A stretch of DNA of 64,000 nucleotides from Nereida sp965655635 (GTDB lineage: Bacteria; Pseudomonadota; Alphaproteobacteria; Rhodobacterales; Rhodobacteraceae): contig NZ_CBFHHE010000008.1 in NCBI RefSeq assembly GCF_965655635.1, positions 26,244-90,243 of the forward strand, in the 5' to 3' direction. Made by a program: the position numbers and the translations under genes. The notes beneath the pieces are model-generated. The model was not told where the DNA came from, ran no database searches, and saw only the letters and a list, made by a program, of their open reading frames with translations. Every line of letters begins with the position of its first letter. Positions within the stretch are counted from its first letter, which is position 1. Below are positions 53,221 through 62,563 of the stretch, one piece after another.

Positions 53221-55248
53221 ATGAGCACCTATCCGCATTTGTTGGCTCCGCTTGATCTGGGTTTTACCACGCTGAAAAATCGCGTGCTGATGGGGTCGAT
53301 GCATACTGGCCTTGAAGAAACCAAAGATTGGAACCGCGTTGCGGAGTTTTACGCAGAGCGCGCGCGTGGCGAAGTTGGTTTGATGGTGACTGGCGGTATG
53401 GCACCCAACCGCGAAGGCGGTGTGTTTCCCGGTGCAGCGGGTCTTTTCAATGATGATGACATCGCCAATCACAAGATCGTCACAGACCGCGTTCATGATG
53501 GGGGCGGTAAAATTGCGATGCAAATTCTGCATGCGGGTCGTTATGCTTATTCGCCGGAATGCGTTGGCCCGTCTGCGGTAAAGTCGCCTATTTCGCCTTT
53601 TGCGCCCAAAGAGCTGGATGCGGAGGGTATCGAAAAACAGATCAGTGATATCGTGACGGCTGCAACGCGCGCACGGCAAGCGGGGTATGACGGCGTTGAG
53701 ATCATGGGGTCGGAGGGGTATTTTCTGAACCAGTTCTTGGTCACACACACAAATCGCCGCACAGATGAATGGGGCGGCAGTTATGAAAACCGCATGCGCT
53801 TGCCCGTTGAGGTGGTGCGCCGCACGCGTGAGGCTGTTGGACCTGATTTCATTCTGATCTACCGGTTGTCGATGATTGATCTCATCCCTAACGGCTCAAC
53901 GTGGGATGAGGTTGTGATGCTGGCCAAAGCTGTTGAAGCGGCAGGTGCCACCATCTTGAACACAGGCATCGGCTGGCACGAAACACGTATCCCTACCATT
54001 GCCACGTCTGTTCCGCGCGCGGCTTTCAGCTGGGTCACTGAAAAGCTCATGGGCAGTGTGCAAATTCCTGTCATTACGTCGAACCGGATTAATACGCCCA
54101 ATGTTGCTGAAAGTATCCTTGAAAGGGGCGCCGCCAATATGGTCAGCATGGCCCGTCCGTTTTTGGCTGACAGCCAATTTGTTCGCAAAGCGATGGAAGG
54201 AAAGTCTGAGCAGATCGCGCCTTGCATTGGTTGTAATCAGGCGTGCCTTGATCACACGTTTGGCGGGAAGTTGAGCAGCTGTCTGTTGAATCCACGCGCC
54301 TGTTATGAAACCGAGCTACCGATGAAGCCGGCAGAGGTTGCTGAACGTGTCGCCGTTGTTGGGGCAGGACCGGCGGGGATGTCTGCTGCGATTACTGCGG
54401 CTCAGCGTGGTCATGAGGTGACGCTTTTTGATGCACAAAGCGAGGTCGGTGGGCAGCTTAACATGGCTAAGCAAGTGCCGGGCAAGGAAGAGTTCTGGGG
54501 GCTTGTGGATTGGTACCGTGCCATGCTTGCCCACACCGGCGTGCATGTGCGCCTTGGTGCGCAGGTGGATGCATCTGCGCTGTCAGATTTTGACCATGTA
54601 ATTGTTGCGACAGGCGTGACGCCCCGTGATCCGCAGATCGCCGGACAAGACGCGCCAAACGTCGTGAGCTACATTGATGTGCTGCGCGGCGGGGCGGTAG
54701 TTGGCGATAGGGTCGCAATCATCGGCGCGGGCGGTATCGGGTTTGATGTGGCTGAAACGCTTTCCCATGACGGTACGTCGTCGACGGTCGATCTGGAAGC
54801 GTGGAAAGCAGAGTGGGGGGTTGGTGATCCATCGCAGACCCGCGGCGGGCTTGCCCCGACAGGTCCGGCGCCAAAAGCGAGTGCGCGTGAAATCACCCTG
54901 TTGCAACGCAAAGCAGAAAAAGTTGGCAAACGGCTTGGCAAAACAACTGGTTGGATCCACCGCGCGGCGCTCAAGATGAAGGGCGTGAAGATGATTGCGG
55001 GTGTGAACTATGAGCAGATCACGTCCGAAGGCTTGCACATAAGTTACGGTCCTGATCGCACTAAGCCCGAGGTTTTGGCCGTTGATACGATTGTGTTGTG
55101 CGCCGGTCAGTTGCCAAAACGAAGCTTGGCAGATCAACTGACGGCCATGGGCAAACAGTGTCACGTGATTGGCGGCGCGGACGTCGCCGCAGAGTTGGAC
55201 GCCAAACGCGCCATCGATCAAGGCACCCGATTGGCTATGACTCTGTAA
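53221..55248 (+). CDS. NADH:flavin oxidoreductase/2,4-dienoyl-CoA reductase-like protein
   Basis: Three-part flavoenzyme of 675 residues. Residues 1-340 are a TIM-barrel FMN domain (FTTLKNRVLMGSMHTGLEE; HAGRYAYSPE; SEGYFLNQFLVTHTNRRTDE). A four-Cys 4Fe-4S site follows in CIGCNQACLDHTFGGKLSSC with further Cys to 360. The FAD/NAD(P)H half has VVGAGPAGMSAAI and IIGAGGIGFDVAETLSHDG. It resembles E. coli FadH and the trimethylamine dehydrogenase family. FadH itself would reduce 2,4-dienoyl-CoA in unsaturated fatty acid oxidation; other substrates are possible. ATG 53221 chosen over 53185. Confidence 0.9.
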   Translation: MSTYPHLLAPLDLGFTTLKNRVLMGSMHTGLEETKDWNRVAEFYAERARGEVGLMVTGGMAPNREGGVFPGAAGLFNDDDIANHKIVTDRVHDGGGKIAMQILHAGRYAYSPECVGPSAVKSPISPFAPKELDAEGIEKQISDIVTAATRARQAGYDGVEIMGSEGYFLNQFLVTHTNRRTDEWGGSYENRMRLPVEVVRRTREAVGPDFILIYRLSMIDLIPNGSTWDEVVMLAKAVEAAGATILNTGIGWHETRIPTIATSVPRAAFSWVTEKLMGSVQIPVITSNRINTPNVAESILERGAANMVSMARPFLADSQFVRKAMEGKSEQIAPCIGCNQACLDHTFGGKLSSCLLNPRACYETELPMKPAEVAERVAVVGAGPAGMSAAITAAQRGHEVTLFDAQSEVGGQLNMAKQVPGKEEFWGLVDWYRAMLAHTGVHVRLGAQVDASALSDFDHVIVATGVTPRDPQIAGQDAPNVVSYIDVLRGGAVVGDRVAIIGAGGIGFDVAETLSHDGTSSTVDLEAWKAEWGVGDPSQTRGGLAPTGPAPKASAREITLLQRKAEKVGKRLGKTTGWIHRAALKMKGVKMIAGVNYEQITSEGLHISYGPDRTKPEVLAVDTIVLCAGQLPKRSLADQLTAMGKQCHVIGGADVAAELDAKRAIDQGTRLAMTL

Positions 55249-55377
55249 GAATACGCCACTGTTTCCCGCCTTGAAACGGTGTTGTAATTACCGCGCTATT
55301 GTCGGGTTGCTGTCCCAATTCGGCCTGATTTCGACCCCATACCCGACCTCAACGAAATGATTGTTGAGGTTGATCGT

Positions 55378-56284
55378 ATGGATCGTCTTACTGAAATGGA
55401 AGCCTTTGCCACGGTTGTGGATCAGGGCGGTTTTACAGATGCCGCCAAGAAAATGGGTATTTCAAAGTCTGCGGTCTCAAAGCATGTCTCATCTGCTGGA
55501 GGCGCGCCTTGGTGCGCGTTTGCTCAGCAGAACGACACGTCGCGTCAGCCCTACGGAAATCGGGCTGGCCTATTATGATCGTGCGCGCCGTGTGTTGAAT
55601 GATGCTGGCGAGGCAGACTCGATGGTGACGTCAATGCAGTCGGCCCCTTCTGGCTTGTTGCGCATCAGTGTTGCGACAGATTTTGGGGTGAACCACTTGT
55701 CGCCGGTCCTTGGGGATTTCCTGTCCGAGTTTCCCGATATCACTGTCAATATGGTTCTGAACAATCGCTACGTTGAATTGATATCTGAGGGTTTTGATAT
55801 GGCCGTTCGGATCGGAGAGCTTGAAGACAGCACATTACGCGCGCGCAAGCTGACCGAAACGTCAAAGCGGATGATCGCGTCACCGCAATATCTGGCCAAG
55901 CACGGTCGGCCCGCCAAGATTGATGATTTGAACGACCATAAGTTGCTGCATTATTCCAACCAAGCCTCGGGCAATGTATGGAAGCTGACAGCACCTTCGT
56001 GTGAAAAGCGCCAAGTTGGTACGGCAGGATGGCTTACGGTCAATGATGGACAATCGCTTTTGAACGCCGCGATTAGTGGGCTTGGCATCGCATATTTGCC
56101 TAGCTTTTTGTACGCTGAGGCAGAAGCCGCTGGTTTGGTTGAAGAAGCAATTCCCGACCTTCCGGGCGAGACGCAGGGTATCTATGCAGTTTATCCACCG
56201 GGTCGGTTTACCCAACCAAAAGTACGCACTTTCATTGATTTTCTGGCCCATGCGTTTGCTGAACAAGGCCCAAACCAGTGGTAA
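55378..56284 (+). pseudogene. Frameshifted LysR-family regulator
   Basis: From ATG 55378 the frame reads a LysR HTH, MDRLTEMEAFATVVDQGGFT then DAAKKMGISKSAVSKHVSS, then breaks. Dropping the single G at about 55495 (TCT-G-CTGGAG) continues LEARLGARLLSRTTRRVSPT and the effector domain through to a stop at 56282-56284, a full-length 301-residue protein. The junction falls exactly at VSKHVSS-LEARLG, conserved in LysR proteins. Not a homopolymer, so a real mutation is plausible, but an error is not excluded. The gene is not beside an obvious target: fadH-like ends 129 bases upstream on the same strand. Confidence 0.8.
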
Positions 56285-56305
56285 GTAGCACCGTTTTCTG
56301 AGGCG

Positions 56306-57238
56306 CTACTGGGTTGATGTCACGATAACTTCCACACGCCTGTTTGCTTCACGACCTTGCGCTGTCAGGTTTGAGGCGATCGGACTAAGATATCCCATGC
56401 CCTGCGCGTCCATTTGTGCCCGTGGTACGTTAAAATCGGACACCAACGTCTCCAACACAGCTTCTGCGCGCTTTTTGGATAGCGCAATGTTGCCGTTCAA
56501 CGCGCCTTGGCTGTCTGTGTGCCCAACAAGCGCAATTTGCTGATTAGGGTGCGCGCGTAGATAGTCGGCCAAGGCCCCAAGCACGGGCGCGCGCGGGTCC
56601 GTCAACTTGGCAGAGCCTGTCATAAATGATAGCCCGTGTAGTTCAGCAAACCCATGAATTTTCAATCGCTGCGCAAGGGGTGCAGTGGTTTTGCCCAAGC
56701 TGGCAGTGGCGGGATCTCCCGTGACTGTGTTTGCTGTGGCCTCAGTTTCGATCAACTCATCTTCGCTGACTTGTGCAATTTGGATGAACGCCGTCGATTG
56801 GGCTGCACTTGCGAGTATTGTCACGCCCATATCACCGTTGCGAAGGCTCACAAAACGGTAGCTACCTAAGTCAACGAACATCGCGGGCGCGGAGATTACA
56901 TCAAGTGCGAAGCGAAAATCAAAGCCCCCACATTGGGCTGCGCTGCATTCAAATATGGTACTGAACCCTTGCTCTGCCAGTTGCTGAACCAATGGCGTTG
57001 TCATTTGTTTAGGTGTCAGCCCTGAGGCATCGATGCGCCAAGCACGCGTGGTTACTGTTCCCTCAATAACTGGCCCACTTGGGTCACTGGCGCCATTTAT
57101 GGGTGCATCAACCAGCCTGAGTTCGCTATCTGCCGCTGTGTTTTGTGCGGTCTGAACAGCATTCGAGGGGACAGACAGTGTTGCTGCGCTGGCAAGTGTA
57201 GGCAACAGAAATAGGACAAGAAAAACTCGGTAAATCAT
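56306..57238 (-). CDS. OmpA-family outer-membrane-associated protein
   Basis: A 310-residue exported protein: signal MIYRVFLVLFLLPTLASA, then a beta-rich domain of unknown role (about 20-190), then an OmpA-like peptidoglycan-binding domain with LVGHTDSQGALNGNIALSKK (the DxDN-type loop) and RAEAVLETLV ... REANRRVEVIV. Probably periplasmic and attached to murein. It overlaps the GNAT gene by four bases; the three-gene operon is CinA-like, GNAT, OmpA. Confidence 0.9.
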   Translation of the reverse strand: MIYRVFLVLFLLPTLASAATLSVPSNAVQTAQNTAADSELRLVDAPINGASDPSGPVIEGTVTTRAWRIDASGLTPKQMTTPLVQQLAEQGFSTIFECSAAQCGGFDFRFALDVISAPAMFVDLGSYRFVSLRNGDMGVTILASAAQSTAFIQIAQVSEDELIETEATANTVTGDPATASLGKTTAPLAQRLKIHGFAELHGLSFMTGSAKLTDPRAPVLGALADYLRAHPNQQIALVGHTDSQGALNGNIALSKKRAEAVLETLVSDFNVPRAQMDAQGMGYLSPIASNLTAQGREANRRVEVIVTSTQ

Positions 57239-57927
57239 ACGGCGCCTCGGATGCGGTAGTGGTACCCAACGCCTTTTTCAAAGCCCAAGTTTTGGTAAAG
57301 AGCGTTTGCGCCGGCATTTGCGGTTGTCACCAATACAGCCAAGTGGCGTGCTCCGTTTTCGGCGGCCCAATATGCGGCGTGCTTTAAAATATCTGTGGCA
57401 ACGTTGGTACGGCGTGCGTGGGCCAGCACTTCAAGGGCGTGCAGCATGGCCAACTCCCGGTCTATTGCTGCAAATGCGACACCGGCTGCGCGGTCATTGG
57501 CGCGGCACAGAAATCCCGCCTTGGTTGTTTTAACTCGTTCCATTGACGCAATACGTTCTGGTCCAATGCCGCCAGTTGCCCAAACTTCCGCCATCACGGC
57601 CAATTCCGGCCATCCGGTAAAAACCCGCGTTGGACCTGATGCTTGGGCGATTTTTTCAACGTTGATCACGTAGGCCGTGACAGGATCCTTTACTGCATAG
57701 CCGCGGTTCTCAAGGGCTGTGTTCAGCGCGCTTTGGTCCCCGCGCACCATAAACAACGGGCGATCAGGTATGTCATCCGGCACGCTCCCACTGGTTAACT
57801 TTAAGGTAGTCGCGTTCAACCGGCTTCCGGCACCCACCGCTTTACGGTGCACCCATGGCCCGTCGGGCGTGACTGTTTCAGAGGGCCAAGTCACATCAAT
57901 GGCAGCATAAAGCGCATCGGAATTCAT
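57235..57927 (-). CDS. GNAT-family N-acetyltransferase
   Basis: A 230-residue protein whose C-terminal half is a GNAT fold (GFLCRANDRAAGVAFAAIDR; HALEVLAHARRTNVATDILK; VLVTTANAGANALYQNLGFE; final YHYRIRG). The N-terminal half is not a clear domain, perhaps a second diverged GNAT. Substrate unknown. Overlaps both neighbours by four bases. Confidence 0.85.
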   Translation of the reverse strand: MNSDALYAAIDVTWPSETVTPDGPWVHRKAVGAGSRLNATTLKLTSGSVPDDIPDRPLFMVRGDQSALNTALENRGYAVKDPVTAYVINVEKIAQASGPTRVFTGWPELAVMAEVWATGGIGPERIASMERVKTTKAGFLCRANDRAAGVAFAAIDRELAMLHALEVLAHARRTNVATDILKHAAYWAAENGARHLAVLVTTANAGANALYQNLGFEKGVGYHYRIRGAV

Positions 57928-58646
57928 TCGGCAAAAAGTACTTCTAGTTGGCTTAGTGCAGTTTCCAATCGTGCCTCATCCGTGCCGCGCATCACAATAT
58001 TTGCACCGAATTTTCCGTCTTTCTGGAACGGATATGAGCCAATGGACAGGTCAGAGAAATCGGCTGCAAGCGCGCCTAGCGGTCCAGCAATGTCACCTTC
58101 CCCGCGATCAATGCGCAGTGTGCGCGACATAAGCGGCGCGCCACCTGTTAACGTGGGCAAGACGGTCGCAACCATTGCTTGGAATACGGATGGGACACCT
58201 GCCATGACGTGGACATTCTGGATCGTGAAGCCCGGAGCGACAGAAACTGGGTTATCAATCAAAGTCGCGCTGTCTGGAATACGGGCCATGCGGAGGCGCG
58301 CTTCGTTTAACTCGGAGCCTGTTTTTGCATAATGAGCGGCCAGCAAAGCGCGGGCATCATCGCGCACATCAATATGGTCATCGAACGCGGCTGCGATGCA
58401 ATCGGCTGTGATATCGTCGTGGGTTGGGCCGATACCGCCACTGGTGAAGACAGTATCATAGGCTGCCGAAAGCGCCTTTACGGCGCTAATAATTGCGGGT
58501 GCATCATCGCTTACAACGCGCACTTCGCGTAGATCAATGCCAGCTTCTGTCAGTTGTCCGGCAAGGTGGTGCATGTTGGCATCACGCGTGCGACCTGACA
58601 AAATTTCATCGCCGATCACTAGCATAGCTGCTGTTGGATTGCTCAT
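57924..58646 (-). CDS. CinA N-terminal (molybdopterin-binding MoaB/Mog-like) domain protein
   Basis: A 240-residue protein of the competence/damage-inducible CinA-N family, without the C-terminal nicotinamidase-type domain. ILSGRTRDANMHHLAGQL and the DTVFTSGGIGPTHDDITADC motif are characteristic. It may act as a nucleotide-sugar or NAD-related pyrophosphatase, as reported for CinA-N proteins, but this is family-based. First gene of the GNAT-OmpA operon; divergent from sfsA with a 49-base gap. Confidence 0.88.
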   Translation of the reverse strand: MSNPTAAMLVIGDEILSGRTRDANMHHLAGQLTEAGIDLREVRVVSDDAPAIISAVKALSAAYDTVFTSGGIGPTHDDITADCIAAAFDDHIDVRDDARALLAAHYAKTGSELNEARLRMARIPDSATLIDNPVSVAPGFTIQNVHVMAGVPSVFQAMVATVLPTLTGGAPLMSRTLRIDRGEGDIAGPLGALAADFSDLSIGSYPFQKDGKFGANIVMRGTDEARLETALSQLEVLFAE

Positions 58647-58695
58647 GTCGCGTGGTTCCTTATCATGTGTTTTGTAATTCTATAGGCCAGCCATC

Positions 58696-59406
58696 ATGCG
58701 CTTTCAAACCCAACTGATCCCCGCAACGCTTATCCGGCGGTATAACCGCTTTTTATCGGACATGCGGCTCGAAAATGGTGAGGTCGTTCGTGCCCACTGT
58801 CCCAATCCCGGGGCCATGACTGGCCTGAAGGATGAGGGGGCGATCTGTTGGCTTGAGCCTAATGATGAAACCAAGAAAAAGCTGAAATATGGCTGGCGGC
58901 TTGTGGAAGTTGAAGGGCAGTGCGTGAACATCGACACGTCGCTGCCTAACCGTATTATTCAGAAGGCGCTTGAGGCGCGGTTGATCGACGAATTGCTGCC
59001 TTATGATGCTGTGTTGCCAGAGCAAAAATACAGTGAGAACAGCCGCATTGATTTCCTTCTACGTGGGTCCGCAGGTGATACTTATGTTGAGGTGAAAAGC
59101 GTCACCATGAAGCGCGGACGCCGTGCAGTGTTTCCAGACAGTGTAACCACCCGCGGGGCCAAACATCTGGCTGATCTAGAGCAGATGGTGAAAAGCGGGC
59201 ATCGTGCGGTTATGTTGTATTTGGTAAGCCGGATGGATTGTGATGAGTTTGGGCTGGCGGGTGATATTGATCCCAAATATGCCCGCGCTTTTGATGCCGC
59301 TCGGGAGGCGGGCGTTGAGGTGTTTTGCTTTGACACGCGTATCTCGCCTACGGACATTGCTCTTGGCAAAGCGCTGCCCATCGACAAATCACCGCAAGCG
59401 ACTTAG
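58696..59406 (+). CDS. sfsA: DNA/RNA nuclease SfsA
   Basis: A 236-residue sugar-fermentation-stimulation family protein. Named for E. coli, with a PD-(D/E)XK-like nuclease core (RIDFLLRGSAGDTYVEVKSV has the D...ExK). HCPNPGAMTGL is the N-terminal signature and GRRAVFPDSVTTRGAKHLAD is conserved. No ribosome site stands out. Followed by map on the same strand. Confidence 0.94.
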   Translation: MRFQTQLIPATLIRRYNRFLSDMRLENGEVVRAHCPNPGAMTGLKDEGAICWLEPNDETKKKLKYGWRLVEVEGQCVNIDTSLPNRIIQKALEARLIDELLPYDAVLPEQKYSENSRIDFLLRGSAGDTYVEVKSVTMKRGRRAVFPDSVTTRGAKHLADLEQMVKSGHRAVMLYLVSRMDCDEFGLAGDIDPKYARAFDAAREAGVEVFCFDTRISPTDIALGKALPIDKSPQAT

Positions 59407-59438
59407 AACCCCTTCGAATTGATGAAAAGGCCCAGTTG

Positions 59439-60251
59439 ATGAACGATCCAAAGCATACGCGTGTGACCAAAGACGGCATCCACATTTACCACCCCGATGA
59501 TCACGCGGGCATGTATGTGGCCGGTAAGCTGGCGGCCGAGATTTTGGACGCAATGGTGGATCACGTTTTTGTGGGTCAAACCACGGGCGAGATTGACCGG
59601 ATCATTACGCAGATGGTTGAGGACGCGGGCGCAATTTCAGCGACCATCGGGTATCGCGGGTACCAACACGCTAGCTGTATCAGCGTGAACCATGTGGTTT
59701 GCCACGGCATCCCCGGTGATAAAAAGCTGAAAGACGGTGATATCCTGAACATCGATGTGACGGTCATTGTAGATGGTTGGTATGGTGATACGAGCCGGAT
59801 GTATGTGGCAGGCAAACTGCCCCGCAAGGCCGAACGCTTGATCCAAGTAACCCATGATGCGTTGATGTTGGGGATTGAGGCAGCAAAGCCCGGTAACACC
59901 TTTGGGGATATTGGCTACGCGATCCAAAGTTACGTAGAGGCGCAGCGTATGTCGGTGGTTCGTGACTTTTGTGGACACGGCCTGGGACGCGTGTTTCATG
60001 CCCCGCCCAATGTGCTGCACTATGGCCGTGAGGGACGCGGCGCTGTGCTTGAAGAGGGGATGTTTTTCACTATTGAGCCGATGGTGAACTTAGGCCGGCT
60101 TGAGACCAAAGTGCTTGCTGATGATTGGACCGCCGTGACGCGGGATAAATCTTTGTCAGCGCAGTTTGAACACTCGATCGGGATCACGGCAGATGGTGCG
60201 GATATCTTCACGCAAAGCCCGAAGTCGCTCTTCCACCCAACCTACAGCTAA
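59439..60251 (+). CDS. map: Methionine aminopeptidase type I
   Basis: Removes the initiator Met from nascent proteins. 270 residues. Metal ligands appear in ILNIDVTVIVDGWYGDTSRM (two Asp), GHGLGRVFHAPPNV (His) and FFTIEPMVNLG (Glu), with EHSIGITADG near the end. HVVCHGIPGDKKLKDGD is the substrate-side loop. ATG 59439 preferred to TTG 59436. Ends four bases into rsmD (convergent overlap). Confidence 0.96.
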   Translation: MNDPKHTRVTKDGIHIYHPDDHAGMYVAGKLAAEILDAMVDHVFVGQTTGEIDRIITQMVEDAGAISATIGYRGYQHASCISVNHVVCHGIPGDKKLKDGDILNIDVTVIVDGWYGDTSRMYVAGKLPRKAERLIQVTHDALMLGIEAAKPGNTFGDIGYAIQSYVEAQRMSVVRDFCGHGLGRVFHAPPNVLHYGREGRGAVLEEGMFFTIEPMVNLGRLETKVLADDWTAVTRDKSLSAQFEHSIGITADGADIFTQSPKSLFHPTYS

Positions 60252-60787
60252 GGCGCGTCCAAGAGCGTAATCCACGTTCCGCCGAATTGGCGTTGGTCGC
60301 GAAGCTTGAACCCATCAGGCGGCGCAATGGGGCAGTTGTCTTCACATACGATGAGCGCGTCTTCTTCAATATGTGCCGCGATGTGGCGCAAAGTTTTTCC
60401 TACAAGATCTTTGCCGTAGGGCGGGTCCAAAAAGACCAATGACGCCTCGAAGCCCACGGGTAAAACGACGCGCGTTGCATCTTGGCTGATAACTTTGGCG
60501 GCCGCCTCACAGCGTTCAATATTCTGGGACAAAAGCTTTTGGGCAGCGCGCCCGTCATCCACGAACAGACACTCTTTCGCGCCGCGCGATAGCGCCTCAA
60601 GACCAAGCGCGCCAGTGCCGGCGAACAGATCTAGCACGATGTGGTTTTCAAAATCGATGTGGTTGTTCAAGATGTTGAACAACGTCTCGCGAACGCGGTC
60701 GGTGGTTGGCCTAAGGTGGTTGGCGGCGTCCCCTTTGCCAACTTCAGCCAAGCGAATGCCACGGTTCTTGCCGCCGATAATCCTCAT
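60248..60787 (-). CDS. rsmD: 16S rRNA guanine-966 N2-methyltransferase
   Basis: A 179-residue SAM methyltransferase. RIIGGKNRGIRL opens. DLFAGTGALGLEALSRGA is the SAM loop, and VFLDPPYGKDL the catalytic DPPY motif. Overlaps the upstream flavoprotein stop by four bases (ATGA), probably one transcript. Confidence 0.95.
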   Translation of the reverse strand: MRIIGGKNRGIRLAEVGKGDAANHLRPTTDRVRETLFNILNNHIDFENHIVLDLFAGTGALGLEALSRGAKECLFVDDGRAAQKLLSQNIERCEAAAKVISQDATRVVLPVGFEASLVFLDPPYGKDLVGKTLRHIAAHIEEDALIVCEDNCPIAPPDGFKLRDQRQFGGTWITLLDAP

Positions 60788-61989
60788 GCGCGCAGCAGGT
60801 CTTTCAATTCTGTTTCAGGATTACTTACGACATCAGCGGCTGGTGATTTACCGGCCTCAATCAGTCTTTTGGCGACCATAAAAGCCCGTGGGTCATTCAT
60901 CGCGTCAACGGCCAAGAGCGTTTCTCCCGCATAGTACCAGTGGCTGAGGCCGCCGTCCGTATTGCGCACTGCGATTTGGTCAAAGCCGGTATTCAGGCCT
61001 GCAATCTGTAGTTTGATGTCGTATTGATCGGACCAAAACCACGGCTTTGGGTCATAGGCTTTCTGTGCGCCCAGAATGTTTTCAGCAACCAATTCTGCCT
61101 GATCAATGGCATTCTGCACGCTTTCAAGGCGTATCTGCGCGTCTCGCCATGAAAAGCTTGCGCAATCACCCGCGGCCCAGATGTTAGGCACAGAAGTCTG
61201 GCCAAATGTGTCCGTCCAAATGCCGTTCTCAATTTTGAGGCCTGCGTCTTTTGCTAGATTATCAGCAGGTGCAATACCGACGCCAACGATGACAAAATCT
61301 ACATCCAAAGTGCTGCCATCCGTCAGCTTAGCGCCGCTCACGTGCCCCTCACCAATCAGATGATCCAGGCCCACACCTTCGCGCAAGTCTACACCGTTTT
61401 CTTTGTGCAGCGCACGGAAATAGGTAGAGGTTTCGGCACAGGCGACACGCTGCAAAATACGTTCGTTCATTTCGACTAGCGTAATCTTGAGCCCTTTTTT
61501 CGCGGCAACAGCAGCGGCCTCAAGCCCAATGTAGCCCCCACCAACGATCAACACATGACCGCCTTTGTTGATGGGACCGGCTATTGCGTCCACGTCCGCC
61601 AGATCACGCACTGTGAATACCCCATCAAGTGCCCCGCCGATTTGCGCGGGAAGTTTGCGTGGCGTTGAACCTGTCGCAAAGACCAATTGGTCGTAGGCAA
61701 TCACCTCATCTGCCACATGAACTTCGCGGCTAGCGGTATCAATCCGCTCAACTCGTGCATTTAGACGCAACGTGATGTTCTGCTCGTCATAGTAATCAGT
61801 AGGCCGCAGATAGAGACGCTCTTTGGTCATATCGCCAAGCAGGTACGCCTTTGAAAGCGGAGGCCTTTGGTATGGGGGCACGGGTTCTTCGCCGATCAAG
61901 GTGATCTGACCTTCAAATTTTAGCATCCGCAATTTGGCAACCAGTGACGCGCCTGCCTGTCCCGCGCCAATTACAACGATATGTTCCAT
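60784..61989 (-). CDS. Ferredoxin reductase-like FAD oxidoreductase (putidaredoxin/rhodocoxin reductase type)
   Basis: A 401-residue FAD/NAD(P)H disulfide-oxidoreductase-fold protein without redox Cys. It carries HIVVIGAGQAGASLVAKLRM (FAD), LIVGGGYIGLEAAAVAAKKG (NAD) and IWAAGDCASF. These resemble reductases that feed [2Fe-2S] ferredoxins to P450s and oxygenases, such as putidaredoxin reductase. No partner ferredoxin lies beside it. ATG 61989 is chosen; the frame extension to 62175 overlaps the divergent peroxiredoxin and is spurious. Confidence 0.9.
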   Translation of the reverse strand: MEHIVVIGAGQAGASLVAKLRMLKFEGQITLIGEEPVPPYQRPPLSKAYLLGDMTKERLYLRPTDYYDEQNITLRLNARVERIDTASREVHVADEVIAYDQLVFATGSTPRKLPAQIGGALDGVFTVRDLADVDAIAGPINKGGHVLIVGGGYIGLEAAAVAAKKGLKITLVEMNERILQRVACAETSTYFRALHKENGVDLREGVGLDHLIGEGHVSGAKLTDGSTLDVDFVIVGVGIAPADNLAKDAGLKIENGIWTDTFGQTSVPNIWAAGDCASFSWRDAQIRLESVQNAIDQAELVAENILGAQKAYDPKPWFWSDQYDIKLQIAGLNTGFDQIAVRNTDGGLSHWYYAGETLLAVDAMNDPRAFMVAKRLIEAGKSPAADVVSNPETELKDLLRA

Positions 61990-62071
61990 TTCTTTTGCGC
62001 CCCCGCTGGCCGAACCATTCTTTGCGGCTATAGTTAAGCCAGTTATATCAATCAATGAAGCGAGATAATTC

Positions 62072-62563
62072 TTGACCATTTCAGTTGGCGATACCCTTCC
62101 CGAAGCCACGTTTGTTCGTTTGGGTGAAAACGGCCCAGAAGAGGTGACAACAGCCACCCTGACAGCTGGTCGCAAAGTTGTCTTTTTTGCGGTTCCTGGC
62201 GCCTACACGTCTACGTGCCACTCTGCGCACGTGCCCAGCTTTATCCGCACAAAAGCGCAATTTGATGCAAAAGGCGTTGATGAAATCATTTGTGTGTCTG
62301 TAAACGACCCATTCGTGATGAAGGCATGGGGCGAGACAACGGGTGCCGCCGATGCAGGCCTTACAATGCTGTCTGATGCGGAATCAACTTTCACCAAGGC
62401 ATTGGGAATGGATTTTGATGCCCCGCCCGTAGGCCTTTTGGCGCGCTCAAAGCGGTACGCGATGTTGGTGGAGGACGGTAAAGTTGTCATCCTGAACGCT
62501 GAAGCCTCGCCCGGTGAATGTGAAATTTCTGCGGGCGAAGGCTTGCTTGATTCGATGGCTTAA
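62072..62563 (+). CDS. Peroxiredoxin (Prx5 type)
   Basis: Thiol peroxidase of 163 residues. The peroxidatic Cys lies in FFAVPGAYTSTCHSAHVPSF (PXXXTXXC). ISVGDTLPEATFV opens; FDAPPVGLLARSKRYAMLVE and LNAEASPGECEISAG continue the Prx5 fold, with a possible resolving Cys in GECEIS. TTG start 62072 is used since no ATG or GTG fits the frame near the conserved N terminus. Divergent from the flavoprotein by 82 bases; the 3' end overlaps the convergent mscS gene by four bases. Confidence 0.93.
   Translation: MTISVGDTLPEATFVRLGENGPEEVTTATLTAGRKVVFFAVPGAYTSTCHSAHVPSFIRTKAQFDAKGVDEIICVSVNDPFVMKAWGETTGAADAGLTMLSDAESTFTKALGMDFDAPPVGLLARSKRYAMLVEDGKVVILNAEASPGECEISAGEGLLDSMA

Noticed and set aside
61990..62175. 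N-terminal extension of the ferredoxin reductase-like ORF
   Set aside because: It overlaps the divergent peroxiredoxin start, and the FAD-binding motif begins at the chosen ATG.
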